The notes beneath the pieces are model-generated. The model did no database searches, was not told the DNA's origin, and saw nothing but the letters and a program-made list of their open reading frames with translations. This document shows positions 28,801 to 37,352 of a stretch of DNA of 64,000 nucleotides, piece after piece (position 1 is the stretch's first letter; each line of letters opens with the position of its first letter). The position numbers were made by a program, and so were the translations under genes. Source of the DNA: Rhodanobacter denitrificans (GTDB taxonomy: Bacteria > Pseudomonadota > Gammaproteobacteria > Xanthomonadales > Rhodanobacteraceae); NCBI GenBank assembly GCA_017848855.1, contig JAFIHF010000008.1:1-64000 (forward strand). The letters are read 5' to 3'.

Positions 28801-29774
28801 AGGCCGTCGCCAATCAGCCGGAGGAGAACCCCGCCAACACCGGCATCAACCCCGCCGCGCTGCCGCCGTTCCACCTGTGGGTGGGCGCGCTGAGCTTCGG
28901 CGACGCCAAGCTGGGCGAGGCGCGATTGGAGACTTGGCCCACCGCGCAGGGCATGCACATCGACCAGCTGCGCGCGTTGTCGCCCAGCGTGCAGATCACC
29001 GGCAGCGGCGACTGGAACGGTACGCCCAGCGACAGCCACACGCGCATGCGCATCGGCTTCGCCGCCGCCGACCTCGGCCGCATGCTCACCGCGTTCGGCT
29101 ACACCGGCCTGGTCAACGGCGGCAAGACCCAGGACCAGCTCGACGCCAGCTGGCCCGGCGCGCCGTCGGCCTTCAGCCTCGCCAACGCCACCGGCACGCT
29201 GGCCATCCACGTCAGCGACGGCCGCATCCCCGAGGTGGGGCCGGGCGTGGGCAGGCTGTTCGGCCTGGTTTCGCTGGCCGAGCTGCCGCGCCGCCTGACG
29301 CTGGATTTCGGCGACGTGTTCGGCAAGGGCCTGGGCTTCGATTCGATCAAGGGCGACTTCCGCCTCGCCGACGGCAACGCCAGCACCGACAACCTCGTCA
29401 TCAAGGGGCCGGCGGCGCAGATCGGCATCAGCGGCCGCACCGGCCTGCGCGCCAAGGATTACGACCAGCAGGTAGTGGTGGTGCCGCACATCGGCAACAG
29501 CCTGCCGGTGATCGGCGCGGTGGTGGGCGGCCCGGTGGGCGCCGCCGCCGGCCTCGCCGTGCAGGGCCTCTTGGGCAAGGGCCTGAACCAGACCGCCAGC
29601 GCCCGCTACCACGTCACCGGCAGCTGGGACAAACCGGTGATGACCCTGGTCGAGAAACACGAACTGCCGGCCGCCCCCACGCCGCCGCTGGCGCCGATCA
29701 GCGTGCCGAGCCCGGCGACCACGGTGCCGCTGCGCGAGCCCGCGCCGGCCGCCGCCAGCTCCGCGCAACACTGA
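25845..29774 (+). CDS. yhdP: YhdP family AsmA-like phospholipid transport protein
   Basis: 1309 residues, MNASWQRRLHLGARALGWV, with one N-terminal membrane helix (about 15-38) and a long periplasmic part of the YhdP/DUF3971 type ending in an AsmA-like domain. In E. coli, YhdP with TamB and YdbH moves phospholipid to the outer membrane. A low-complexity Gly/Asn/Thr linker (GGNGTAGNTGNTNNTGGG) lies near residues 887-905. It follows rng by 27 bases, as in other gammaproteobacteria. Confidence 0.9.
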   Translation: MNASWQRRLHLGARALGWVAGIGVIALAVLLALAQLLLPLLGRHPEWVAQELSAKLHRPVNFASLQGRWTGSGPLFVLRDVTVGVPPGGHGAPIEIPESELRLDLAGWLPSRHLLNLRVSGLQLDLSRDADGRWHVNGFGTGEGAEQQAGFSQLSVALWLDNLRLNIASAASGRRYALIADHLRLSRQGSHIRVGALLHREGAPGVLRGAGRFSDDGSSGRLWLSGQKLDLAALFAGIDLGGYAVQGGHGDVAAWLDWKQGKVVRNFSRLDLDGLRIADANGQVEVPALRGEAELGQTADGYELRWAGNDQGALAVWLHHPGTPQLAVQAAARDLQLAPLLPWLGLVPKLSPALAAWLGEGHPHGKLDNVALAWTQAGGLERLTADFSGLGIDPAGALPGVDHLSGQLRGDSEAVSLELPAQAATVRMPHVFRQPFVLAKLGGTLAAWHADGDWHLGLAPLDFEGQGYGGQLRGELALHDAGGPPFLDLYAALGHGEVPAAKLFWPVNVMPKPTVEWLDRALVGGSIDHAEVAVRGDLKDWPFHQHEGRFEARAEISDLTFRYAPDWPEATGVHAIASFVDSGMLVQADGGSSLGVKADKVVALIPEFADGTLDLNVDGSGSGASLLGFVLKSPIASRQADVLSKLKLGGSGSFGFHLSLPLGAAENFTLAGNAQLKGVDASEPDWNLKLDQLSGPATFDGHGFHAGPLSGLAHGQPSTLDLAIAGATGEPNTVLAAKLSGNYSFADLTEGLPSLDWLNPLGDGRSAFDIGFKLTEPANGGALAQTLTMDSSLAGIALNVPVPLKKPAAASLPLHLTLALPLQGADLKLALGEAARGHLRLADGSKPLAGTLAFGSQMPDALPAQGLRIRGHAATLDVTGWVQQAIALTAGGNGTAGNTGNTNNTGGGPTLESVDVGTDHAEWFGRPLGAMTLRATPGADNLQVDVNGPAMAGRFSVPNRELDKRGITARLDRLYWPGNPPAPAGKAVANQPEENPANTGINPAALPPFHLWVGALSFGDAKLGEARLETWPTAQGMHIDQLRALSPSVQITGSGDWNGTPSDSHTRMRIGFAAADLGRMLTAFGYTGLVNGGKTQDQLDASWPGAPSAFSLANATGTLAIHVSDGRIPEVGPGVGRLFGLVSLAELPRRLTLDFGDVFGKGLGFDSIKGDFRLADGNASTDNLVIKGPAAQIGISGRTGLRAKDYDQQVVVVPHIGNSLPVIGAVVGGPVGAAAGLAVQGLLGKGLNQTASARYHVTGSWDKPVMTLVEKHELPAAPTPPLAPISVPSPATTVPLREPAPAAASSAQH

Positions 29775-29830
29775 ATCTGGAGGCCAGGTCCGGCGGTAAC
29801 TGCCACCGGACCAGCCTCGCGGCCATGCGG

Positions 29831-30481
29831 TCAGTACACGCGAAAGCCGTAACTCGCGGGTTCGGGCAGGTAGCTGCTGGAACCGACCCGGCGGACGTGG
29901 GCGCGCAAGCCGGCTTCGGCGCAGCGGACCTGCTCCCAGTCCTTGCGGCTGAAGCTGAATTCGCCGACCGCGCAGCCGCGCAGTTCGGCCTCGATCGCGC
30001 GCAGGCGGCAGTAGTCCAGGTAGCTGTCCACCTCGCCGGCCAGTTGCGGCCAGGCGGCGTCGACCAGGATGGCGTCGTCGAGCCGGTCGACCGGCGCGGG
30101 CTGGTGCGGGATCAGCACATGCTCACCGTGCACGTAGTCCACCACCACGCGGGCCGGCGCCGCCGCCTGGCTGGCCGGTTGCCAGTCCGGGTCGGCGATC
30201 ATCCGCTCGACCGCGCCGGCCAGTTGCAGGCGCTGGCGGATGCCTTCCAGCGCGCCGCCCTGCGGCTGGCCGACCAGTTCGCGCGAGGCGGTGGCCAACT
30301 GGTCGCGGTCCAGCGGGAAATGCTGCAGGCGCGCCAGCAACCGGTTGAAGCGGGCCAGCGCCTCGGCCCGGATCGGGAAACGGCCGATGCTGCGGCGGCG
30401 GGCGGGGTGGCGCGGGCCGGCCCATGCGGGCGACTGCAGGGCGGCGGGCAGGGGGTTCAGGGTGGCGATCGTGGCGTTCAT
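29831..30481 (-). CDS. DUF1232 (YkvA-like) family protein
   Basis: 216 residues, no signal peptide. The central HGEHVLIPHQPAPVDRLDDA and following acidic helix resemble the DUF1232/YkvA pattern, whose function is unknown. The ATG is preceded by GAGGAG. It is convergent with yhdP and divergent from the CadC-like gene, and part of a block inserted between yhdP and tldD. Confidence 0.6.
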   Translation of the reverse strand: MNATIATLNPLPAALQSPAWAGPRHPARRRSIGRFPIRAEALARFNRLLARLQHFPLDRDQLATASRELVGQPQGGALEGIRQRLQLAGAVERMIADPDWQPASQAAAPARVVVDYVHGEHVLIPHQPAPVDRLDDAILVDAAWPQLAGEVDSYLDYCRLRAIEAELRGCAVGEFSFSRKDWEQVRCAEAGLRAHVRRVGSSSYLPEPASYGFRVY

Positions 30482-30622
30482 GGCGTGTCTCCTCAGGGGT
30501 GATGCGCCGCGGCTTGCGGCGCAGGGGCAGATTCCCCCTCGGGGCCGATTTGAGTCATGATGGATCCCGCAGGTTTGTACGAGCGAAGGCTGAAGTTTGT
30601 GTGAGCGCCTGAGGGTTTCCCG

Positions 30623-32869
30623 ATGGACTGGACGGAACCGGGGGCGCGCAGCAGGGGAGCTGCGCCTTATCGCTTCGCCGATGTCGTGGTCGACCCGGCC
30701 GCGCATGTCCTGCTGCGGGCCGGCGTTCCCCGGCCCTTGGAGCCCAAGACCTACGCCGTGCTGCTGGTGCTGCTGCAGCACCCCGGCGAGCTGATCGGCC
30801 GCGACGACCTGCTCGACCAGGTCTGGGGCCACCGCCACGTCACCCCCGGCGTGCTGACCCGCGCCATCGCGCAGCTGCGCCACGCGCTGGGCGAGGATCC
30901 CCATCAGCCGCATTACATCCAGACCCGGCATGCGCTGGGCTACAGCTTCATCGGGCAACTGGAGGAGCCGCCGCACGCCGCGGCGGAACCGGAGCCGGAG
31001 GCCGCTGCGCCGGCCGTCGCCGATCCGGTCCCGGCGACGGAGCCGGTCGCGAAGGAACCCCCGCCGCAGCCGGCGGACGCCGCCGTGCTGCCCGTTTGGG
31101 GCGCGGCCGAGCCGATGGCCGCCGGGCACGAGCAAGCCCGGCGCTGGCTGGCCTTGGCCGCCGCCTTGCTGCTGGCGGCGCTGGCGGCCGGGTTCGCGGT
31201 CGAACGGCTGGTGGCGCCGTCGAAGCGCGTGGCGGCCTCGGTCGCGGTGCTGCCGTTCGCCAACCTCAGCGGCAACCCCGGCGACGACTACTTCGCCGAA
31301 GGCCTGGCCGAGGAAATGCGCGACGCGCTGGCTGGCGTGAAGGGCCTGAAGGTGGTCGCCTCGGTGCCGCCCGCCGCGAAAGGCCAGGCGGTCGACATCA
31401 AGCAGCTGGGCGATCGGCTGGGCGTGGCCGCGGTGCTCGGCGCCAGCGTGCGGCGCGAGGGCCAGCGTGTGCGCATCACCGCCCGGCTCACCGACACGGC
31501 CACCGGCTACACGCTGTGGAGCCACACCTACGACCACGCGCTCGCGGGCATCTTCGACACCCAGGGCGACATCGCCGAGGAGGTGGTGCACGCGCTGCTG
31601 GGCTCGATTCCCGACGACGGCAAGGTGCTGACAAGGCGCCTGACCCCCACCCGCAACGAGGCGGCGTTCGACACCTATCTGCGGGGACTGCAGCTGCTGC
31701 ACCGTGCCTTCCAGCCGGCGGCCGCCGATCAGGCGATTGCGCGCTTCGACCAGGCGCTCAAGCAGGACAGCCAGTTCGCGCGGGCCCAGGCGGGTATCTG
31801 CCGCGCCGAGATCTGGCGCTTCCAGAGCCAGCACAGCCCGGCCGCATTCGACAACGCCAAGGCGGCCTGCCAACGCGCCGAGCAGATGGACCCGACGCTG
31901 GCGGAGACGGATCTGGCGCTGGGCGACCTGTACCGCGCCGCCGGCGACCTCGAACGCGCGCTGCAGCACTATCGCAGAAGCGCGCAGACGCCGAGCCAGG
32001 CGGTGAACGCACATCTGGGCATGGCCAGGGTCTACGCAGCGCAGGGGCGCAGCGATCTCGCGCTGGCAGAGTTCCAGCAGGCGCTGCAGCTGGATCCCGG
32101 CAGCGCCAGCGTGCATGCCGAGCTGGGCTATCAACAGTATCTCGACGGCAAGCTGCCGCAGGCCGTGGCCTCCTATCGCCGCGCAGTGGAGTTGCAGCCG
32201 GACAGCGCGAAGCTGTGGGGCACGCTGGGTGCACTCTACATGGAGGCCGGCAACGATGCCTCCGCGGAGGCGGCGCTGGAGCACGCGATCGGCATCGCAC
32301 CTGCCGTCGATACCTTGACCGATCTCGGCTTGCTCAAGTACCAGCACGGCGACTACGCCACGGCAGTGGTGCTGCAGCGCCAGGCGGTGGCGCTGGACGA
32401 CGAGGACTTCATGGTCTGGGGCAACCTGGGCGAGACCCTGAGTGCCGATCCGGCATCGAGTGCCGCGGAGGCACGCAAGGCCTTCGCGGAGGCTGCGACG
32501 CGTGCGGAGAGCTACCTCAAACTCAAGCCCGACGATGCCCGTGCCGTCGCCGCGCTGGGCCTGTACCGGGCGGTGTTGGGCGACCCGGCAGCAGCACGGC
32601 AACTGGTCGCCCGCGCCGAGGCATTGCACGGCCAACCCGGCGAAGTGGCCCTGTTGAACGCCGAGACGCTCGCGTTGCTGGGCGATCTCGGCGCGGCCCG
32701 TGAACGCCTCGTGGCCGCGCGCGCCGCCGGCATGGCCGAGACGCTGATCGCCGGCAACCATGTCTTCCGTCGCCTGGGCCTGCTGCCGCCGCTGTCCGCG
32801 GCAGACAAGCCCGGAGGCACGGAGCCACCCGCCCCGCACGCGAGTGCGGGGCTATCAACCGGAGGATGA
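30623..32869 (+). CDS. CadC/ToxR-like transmembrane regulator with TPR repeats
   Basis: 748 residues. N-terminal winged-helix DNA-binding domain (about 15-110: LEPKTYAVLLVLLQHPGELI, RHALGYSFIG), a Pro/Ala/Glu linker (115-165), one membrane helix (175-193), a TolB-like domain (205-320: VAVLPFANLSGNPGDDYFAE), then a long run of tetratricopeptide repeats (340-720). The layout implies a sensor binding DNA from the membrane. Signal and targets are unknown. The divergent DUF1232-like gene is a likely target. Confidence 0.85.
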   Translation: MDWTEPGARSRGAAPYRFADVVVDPAAHVLLRAGVPRPLEPKTYAVLLVLLQHPGELIGRDDLLDQVWGHRHVTPGVLTRAIAQLRHALGEDPHQPHYIQTRHALGYSFIGQLEEPPHAAAEPEPEAAAPAVADPVPATEPVAKEPPPQPADAAVLPVWGAAEPMAAGHEQARRWLALAAALLLAALAAGFAVERLVAPSKRVAASVAVLPFANLSGNPGDDYFAEGLAEEMRDALAGVKGLKVVASVPPAAKGQAVDIKQLGDRLGVAAVLGASVRREGQRVRITARLTDTATGYTLWSHTYDHALAGIFDTQGDIAEEVVHALLGSIPDDGKVLTRRLTPTRNEAAFDTYLRGLQLLHRAFQPAAADQAIARFDQALKQDSQFARAQAGICRAEIWRFQSQHSPAAFDNAKAACQRAEQMDPTLAETDLALGDLYRAAGDLERALQHYRRSAQTPSQAVNAHLGMARVYAAQGRSDLALAEFQQALQLDPGSASVHAELGYQQYLDGKLPQAVASYRRAVELQPDSAKLWGTLGALYMEAGNDASAEAALEHAIGIAPAVDTLTDLGLLKYQHGDYATAVVLQRQAVALDDEDFMVWGNLGETLSADPASSAAEARKAFAEAATRAESYLKLKPDDARAVAALGLYRAVLGDPAAARQLVARAEALHGQPGEVALLNAETLALLGDLGAARERLVAARAAGMAETLIAGNHVFRRLGLLPPLSAADKPGGTEPPAPHASAGLSTGG

Positions 32870-32871
32870 TC

Positions 32872-33135
32872 ATGGGTACCAGGCTCAAGCGTGACCAGTT
32901 GCGTGTCGAAAATGCACCTGCCATCGGTGCTCAAGCCGCTGCCTCGCGGCAGCGCGGAGGCGGCGAGGCCAGGCGGAAAGTCCCGCCGCCGGTGCGCGAA
33001 CTCGCGACCTACAGTTTCGATCTCGCCGACATCAGGAGCATCAGTATTCGCCTGATATCCAAGGGTGTGGTGATCAATCCACCGCCGCCTCATTTCGAGA
33101 TCGAATTGACTGTCGAGCAGGCACGCAGGGCCTGA
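32872..33135 (+). CDS. Small hypothetical protein
   Basis: 87 residues, MGTRLKRDQLRVENAPAIGA, with a basic N-terminus and a C-terminal SIRLISKGVVINPPPPHFEI. I do not recognise it. It starts 2 bases after the regulator's stop; GGAGG (32861-32865) is well spaced for this ATG rather than one 6 bases earlier. Coupling suggests it works with the CadC-like protein. Confidence 0.6.
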   Translation: MGTRLKRDQLRVENAPAIGAQAAASRQRGGGEARRKVPPPVRELATYSFDLADIRSISIRLISKGVVINPPPPHFEIELTVEQARRA

Positions 33136-33285
33136 AATCCCGGTGCGGGCAAGGGGGATTCAGGCGCGTGCGGCTGCATGTACCAAGCCCGGCCAAGTGC
33201 CGGGCTTCTTCTTTTCGCCCGCACGTGCGTTGAATCGGCGCCGCATGCCACCATTGTCGTTTCCACCGTATCGAATGGCCCATCC

Positions 33286-34725
33286 ATGGACTCCCTCATC
33301 ACGCAGGCGCAAAGCCGGCTGCTCACCCCCGGCGGCCTCGCCACCGGCGACCTGGAGCGCGTGTTCGCGCAGCTGATGGGGCCGTCCATCGACGCTGCCG
33401 ACCTGTATTTCCAGCATTCGCGCAGCGAGTCGTGGACGCTGGAGGAGGGCATCGTCAAGGACGGCAGCCATTCCATCGAGCAGGGCGTGGGCGTGCGCGC
33501 GATCTCGGGCGAGAAGACTGGCTTCGCCTACTCCGACGAGATCGTGCTGCCGCAGTTGCTGGAGGCCTCGAAGGCCGCACGGGCGATCGCGCAGGACGGC
33601 CGCGGCGCGGGCAAGCCGCTGGCGCTGGGCAACACGCGCGCCTTGTATCCCGCCATCGACCCAGTGGAGAGCCTGCCGAACCCCGACAAGATCGCCCTGC
33701 TGCGCGAGGTGGATGCGTATGCGCGTTCGCGCGACCCGCGCATCACCCAGGTGATCGTGAGCCTTGCCGCCACTATCGACACCGTGCTGATCGCCGCCTC
33801 CGACGGCACGCTCGCCGCCGACGTGCGCCCGCTGGTGCGCATCAACGTGCAGGTGATCGCCGAGGCGAACGGCCGCCGTGAGCAGGGCTACGCCGGCGGC
33901 GGCGGCCGCTACGGCTACCGTGAGCTGATCGAGAACGGCCGTGCGTTGGCCTTCGCCGACGAGGCCGTGCGCCAGGCACTGGTGAACCTCGATGCGGTCG
34001 ATGCTCCCGCCGGCCAGATGACCGTGGTGCTCGGTCCCGGCTGGCCCGGCGTGCTGCTGCACGAGGCGATCGGCCACGGCCTGGAAGGCGACTTCAACCG
34101 CAAGGGCAGCTCCGCCTTCGCCGGCCGCCTCGGCCAGCGCGTGGCCGCGCCCGGCGTCACCGTGGTGGACGACGGCACGCTGCCCGGCCGCCGCGGCTCG
34201 CTCAGCATCGACGACGAAGGCACGCCGACGAACTGCACCGTGCTGATCGAGGACGGCATCCTCAAGGGCTACATGCAGGACAAGCTCAACGCGCGCCTGA
34301 TGGGCATGGCGCCCACCGGCAACGGCCGCCGCGAGTCCTTCACCGCGCTGCCGATGCCGCGCATGACCAACACCTACATGCGCAGCGGCGACGCCGATCC
34401 GGAGGAAATCGTCCGCTCGGTGAAGAAGGGCCTCTATGCGCCGAACTTCGGCGGCGGCCAGGTCGACATCACCAACGGCAAGTTCGTGTTCTCCGCCAGC
34501 GAGGCCTACCTGATCGAGGACGGCAAAATCACCGTCCCGGTGAAGGGCGCCACGCTGATTGGTTCGGGCCCCGACGTGCTCACCCGCATCTCCATGATCG
34601 GCAACGACATGAAGCTCGACGAAGGCGTGGGCGTGTGCGGCAAGGACGGCCAGAGCGTGCCGGTAGGCGTGGGGCAGCCCACGCTGAAGATCGACGCGAT
34701 GACGGTGGGCGGCACGGCGGCGTAG
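33286..34725 (+). CDS. tldD: Metalloprotease TldD
   Basis: 479 residues. The zinc motif HEAIGH (H259, E260, H264) of the TldD/PmbA family lies in [15 protein letters not shown]. TldD-TldE degrades unfolded peptides, processes microcin B17 and helps remove the antitoxin CcdA in E. coli. The start gives the family N-terminus ([20 protein letters not shown]); longer readings lie in a spacer. tldD follows yhdP at a distance because of the inserted block. Confidence 0.95.
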   Translation: MDSLITQAQSRLLTPGGLATGDLERVFAQLMGPSIDAADLYFQHSRSESWTLEEGIVKDGSHSIEQGVGVRAISGEKTGFAYSDEIVLPQLLEASKAARAIAQDGRGAGKPLALGNTRALYPAIDPVESLPNPDKIALLREVDAYARSRDPRITQVIVSLAATIDTVLIAASDGTLAADVRPLVRINVQVIAEANGRREQGYAGGGGRYGYRELIENGRALAFADEAVRQALVNLDAVDAPAGQMTVVLGPGWPGVLLHEAIGHGLEGDFNRKGSSAFAGRLGQRVAAPGVTVVDDGTLPGRRGSLSIDDEGTPTNCTVLIEDGILKGYMQDKLNARLMGMAPTGNGRRESFTALPMPRMTNTYMRSGDADPEEIVRSVKKGLYAPNFGGGQVDITNGKFVFSASEAYLIEDGKITVPVKGATLIGSGPDVLTRISMIGNDMKLDEGVGVCGKDGQSVPVGVGQPTLKIDAMTVGGTAA

Positions 34726-34735
34726 CTCGTGCCTT

Positions 34736-34785
34736 CGCCTCTCCCGCTTGCGGGAGAGGCTGCCCGCAGGGCTGAAGAGGGGCTT
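34736..34785. repeat. CCTCTCCCGC hairpin after tldD
   Basis: CCTCTCCCGC and GCGGGAGAGG form a hairpin 10 bases after tldD, followed by GCCCGCAGGGC. It is the same GGGAGAGG repeat type that fills the permease-array spacers. Confidence 0.45.
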
Positions 34786-34845
34786 TTGAGCCGTAGCGCC
34801 GCGTGCCGGCCGGGCATCCATGCGGCCGATACGCCGGACTTGCTG

Positions 34846-34868
34846 TATATTGCGCAAAGAGCAATATA
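34846..34868 (+). promoter_or_regulatory. Inverted repeat, likely operator of the toxin-antitoxin pair
   Basis: TATATTGC (34846-34853) is inverted at GCAATATA (34861-34868) with a 7-base spacer, an AT-rich patch in GC-rich DNA, 18 bases before the toxin start. The downstream antitoxin has a winged helix-turn-helix, so autoregulation is likely. Confidence 0.6.
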
Positions 34869-34886
34869 TGGTGCAGGATGCAACGC

Positions 34887-35171
34887 ATGGCCGATGCGGT
34901 GCTCATCATCCACTCCAAGGCGCTACACGGCCGCTGGATCGTCCAGCGCAAGGTGTGGGTACTCCCGGAAGCCAGCGCCGAGCGCCCGCACGGACTGAAG
35001 TACAGCCTGTTCTGCGGCGATGCCGCGCATTGCCTGGTGCGCTACGACAACGAGGCGGGCAAGGGCGACCACCGCCACTACGGCGAGCATGAAGAACCGT
35101 ATGCATTCACCACGCTGGAAGCCTTGCTCGAGGATTTCCAGGCCGACGTGATCCGACTGACGCAGGAGTGA
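34887..35171 (+). CDS. DUF6516-type (TumE-like) putative toxin
   Basis: 94 residues, MADAVLIIHSKALHGRWIVQ. The sequence pattern (KYSLFCGDAAHCLVRYDNE, KGDHRHYGEHEEPYAF) fits the DUF6516 family, described as the toxin half of pairs with a helix-turn-helix antitoxin. AGGA (34875-34878) supports this ATG over one 9 bases earlier. The antitoxin starts 3 bases after the stop. Confidence 0.65.
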   Translation: MADAVLIIHSKALHGRWIVQRKVWVLPEASAERPHGLKYSLFCGDAAHCLVRYDNEAGKGDHRHYGEHEEPYAFTTLEALLEDFQADVIRLTQE

Positions 35172-35174
35172 GCC

Positions 35175-35534
35175 ATGAAAGCCATCATCGAGATCGCCAG
35201 CAATGCCGACATGCATCGTCGCGCCGTCGATGCGGCCCGCGCGCTCGCTGCCGGCAAGGCGAAAGCCACCGACTTCCGCATCGGCTTCGAGAATGCCGCG
35301 CAGGTGTTCGCCGAACTCAGCGCCGAACGGCTGCGCACGCTGGAAACCCTGCGACGCGAAGGCGCGCAGAGCATCTACGCACTGGCCAAGGCGCTGGGCC
35401 GCAACTACAGCAACGTGCATCAGGACGTGCAGCGCCTGATGGCGCTGGGCCTGGTCGAGCGCGACGACGAGGGCGTGCGGGTGCCGTTCGACGAGCTGGA
35501 GATCCACGTGCCGCTGGGTGCGAAGGCGGCATGA
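35175..35534 (+). CDS. Winged-helix putative antitoxin
   Basis: 119 residues, MKAIIEIASNADMHRRAVDA. The second half is a winged helix-turn-helix (LETLRREGAQSIYALAKALG, NYSNVHQDVQRLMALGLVER). This is the usual partner of DUF6516 toxins. It would bind the inverted repeat at 34846-34868. AGGAG lies 4-8 bases upstream. Confidence 0.7.
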   Translation: MKAIIEIASNADMHRRAVDAARALAAGKAKATDFRIGFENAAQVFAELSAERLRTLETLRREGAQSIYALAKALGRNYSNVHQDVQRLMALGLVERDDEGVRVPFDELEIHVPLGAKAA

Positions 35535-35624
35535 CCCGAGCGGCGGCGCCAAGCGCCTCCGCTTCCAAACCCGTAAAATACCCGCCTCGCGCGGCCGCCC
35601 GGTCCGTCCAGGAACACATCGAGC

Positions 35625-36086
35625 ATGAACATCATCGAAGGCGATTTCGCCACGCCCAAGGGTCGTTTCGCCATCGTGGCGGGCCGTTTCAACGGTTTCG
35701 TCGTGGAGCCGCTGGTGGCCGGGGCGCGCGACGCGCTGCTGCGCCACGGCGTGGCGGACGACGCCATCGACCTGGTGCGCGTGCCCGGCGCGTGGGAGAT
35801 CGCGCTGGCGGCGCACAGGCTGGCGACGTCCGGCAAGTACGCGGCGGTGATCGCGCTGGGCGCGGTGATCCGCGGCGCCACGCCGCACTTCGACTACGTG
35901 GCCGGCGAATGCGCCAAGGGCCTGGCCAAGGCGGCGCTGGACGCCGGCGTGCCGGTGGCGTTCGGCGTGCTCACCACCGACTCCATCGAGCAGGCGATCG
36001 AGCGTGCCGGCACCAAGGCCGGCAACAAGGGCGCCGACGCGGCCATCGCCGCGCTGGAGATGGTCAACCTGTACGGTCGGTTGTGA
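35625..36086 (+). CDS. ribH: 6,7-dimethyl-8-ribityllumazine synthase
   Basis: 153 residues, [20 protein letters not shown]. Conserved [39 protein letters not shown] and [16 protein letters not shown] are all present; the catalytic histidine is in TPHFDYV. It makes the riboflavin precursor lumazine. It starts the ribH-nusB-thiL-pgpA cluster. Confidence 0.97.
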   Translation: MNIIEGDFATPKGRFAIVAGRFNGFVVEPLVAGARDALLRHGVADDAIDLVRVPGAWEIALAAHRLATSGKYAAVIALGAVIRGATPHFDYVAGECAKGLAKAALDAGVPVAFGVLTTDSIEQAIERAGTKAGNKGADAAIAALEMVNLYGRL

Positions 36087-36098
36087 TGCACGCGCAGG

Positions 36099-36366
36099 AG
36101 AGCCTGTCTTCATATGCCAAGTGCCTCGCGTTGCACCTGGGCGACCGCCAGGTGGTAGTGCGTGGCGCAGCGCCTGACTGGCCGTCAGGTCAAGCCGCGC
36201 GCTGCCGCATGGCGGTCGCCCAGGTACAACCCGAAGGGCCGGGTCTGTTTGCCCGCAGGGCTGCGTCATCACTCAGTCGTGTATCGACATACACTCCTTC
36301 GTTCTTCCTTGCCCTGCGGGCAAACAGCTCCCGGCGCGAGGTACTTGGCATATGAAGACAGGCTCT
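36099..36366. repeat. Nested foldback element between ribH and nusB
   Basis: Outer arms of 32 bases (36099-36130 and 36335-36366) match at 31 positions. Inside are a second pair (36133-36150 with 36210-36227, 17 of 18) and a third (36247-36260 with 36312-36325, perfect). The right outer arm includes the nusB start codon and its first five codons. It looks like a MITE-like insertion that supplied the nusB start. Confidence 0.75.
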
Positions 36367-36798
36367 GAAGGTATTGATCTCGCCGCGCGCTCGCGCGCCC
36401 GCCGCCGCGCGCTGCAGGCGCTGTACGCGTGGCAGCTTTCCGGCAGCCACATGAACGCGGTGATCGAGCAGTTCCGCCACGAGCAGGACATGGAAGTGGC
36501 CGACCTCGACTACTTCGAGGATCTGCTGCACGGCGTGGAGAAGAACGTCGACGCGCTGGACGCCACGCTGCGCCCCTACCTCGACCGCGAGGTGGCCGAG
36601 GTCGATCCGATCGAGCGCGCCGCGCTGCGCCTGGCCGCCTACGAGCTGAAATTCCGCCCCGACGTGCCGTACCGCGTGGTGATCAACGAGGCGATCGAAG
36701 TCACCAAGCGCTTCGGCGCCGACCACGGCCACAGCTACGTCAACGGCGTGCTGGACAAGGTGGCCGGCGCGCTGCGCAGCGCGGAGAAGCGCGGCTGA
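36352..36798 (+). CDS. nusB: Transcription antitermination factor NusB
   Basis: 148 residues. The core starts at RSRARRRALQALYAWQLSGS and ends with VNGVLDKVAGALRSAEKRG, typical of NusB. It binds boxA RNA with S10. The first residues (MKTGSEG) are encoded by the inverted-repeat arm. No good Shine-Dalgarno lies before this ATG, since the region is the repeat. The stop overlaps the next gene start. Confidence 0.95.
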   Translation: MKTGSEGIDLAARSRARRRALQALYAWQLSGSHMNAVIEQFRHEQDMEVADLDYFEDLLHGVEKNVDALDATLRPYLDREVAEVDPIERAALRLAAYELKFRPDVPYRVVINEAIEVTKRFGADHGHSYVNGVLDKVAGALRSAEKRG

Positions 36799-37337
36799 TG
36801 GATGCCGGCGCCCGCGCGGAAGAACGCGTGCCGGTGCTGGAAACCGCGCGGCTGCGCCTGCGCGGCCACCGCGCGGACGATTACGCGGCATCCGCCGCGC
36901 TCTGGGCCGATCCCGAGGTGGTGCGCTACATCGGCGGCAAGCCGTCCACGCCGCAGGCGAGCTGGCTGCGCCTGCTCACCTATCCCGGCCTGTGGTGCCT
37001 GCTCGGCTATGGCTACTGGGCGATCGAGGAAAAGGCCAACGGCCGCCTGATCGGCGATATCGGCTATGCCGATTTCAAGCGCGGCATCGATGGCGCGTTG
37101 GATGGCATGCCCGAGCTGGGCTGGGCGCTGGCCACCGCGGCACAGGGCAAGGGCTACGCCAGCGAGGCGCTGGCCGCCGTGCTGGCCTGGGGGCAGGCGC
37201 ATTTCGGAGAGTGTCGCGTCGCCTGCATCATCGCGGCGGAGAACGCCGCCTCGATCCGCCTGGCGACCAAGGCCGGTTTTCGCCTGGAGCGGGAAATCGC
37301 GTACCAGGGATCGCCGCATCTGCTGTTCCTCCGCTGA
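36798..37337 (+). CDS. GNAT family N-acetyltransferase
   Basis: 179 residues of the RimJ/RimL-like type: VLETARLRLRGHRADDYAAS at the start, then IGDIGYADFKRG, an acetyl-CoA loop in AAQGKGYASEALAAVLAWG and ENAASIRLATKAGFRLERE. Substrate unknown. The ATG overlaps the nusB stop by one base. It is inserted between nusB and thiL, which are usually adjacent. Confidence 0.88.
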   Translation: MDAGARAEERVPVLETARLRLRGHRADDYAASAALWADPEVVRYIGGKPSTPQASWLRLLTYPGLWCLLGYGYWAIEEKANGRLIGDIGYADFKRGIDGALDGMPELGWALATAAQGKGYASEALAAVLAWGQAHFGECRVACIIAAENAASIRLATKAGFRLEREIAYQGSPHLLFLR

Positions 37338-37352
37338 TACGGCGCGCGCCTC

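Noticed and set aside
24321-29771. 1816-codon open frame on the minus strand
   Set aside because: It lies opposite rng and yhdP, whose plus-strand proteins match known families. Long antisense frames are expected in high-GC DNA; the translation is Ala/Arg/His rich with no domain.
35574-35579. TAAAAT as a ribH promoter -10
   Set aside because: No acceptable -35 lies 16-18 bases upstream, so it was not listed as a promoter.
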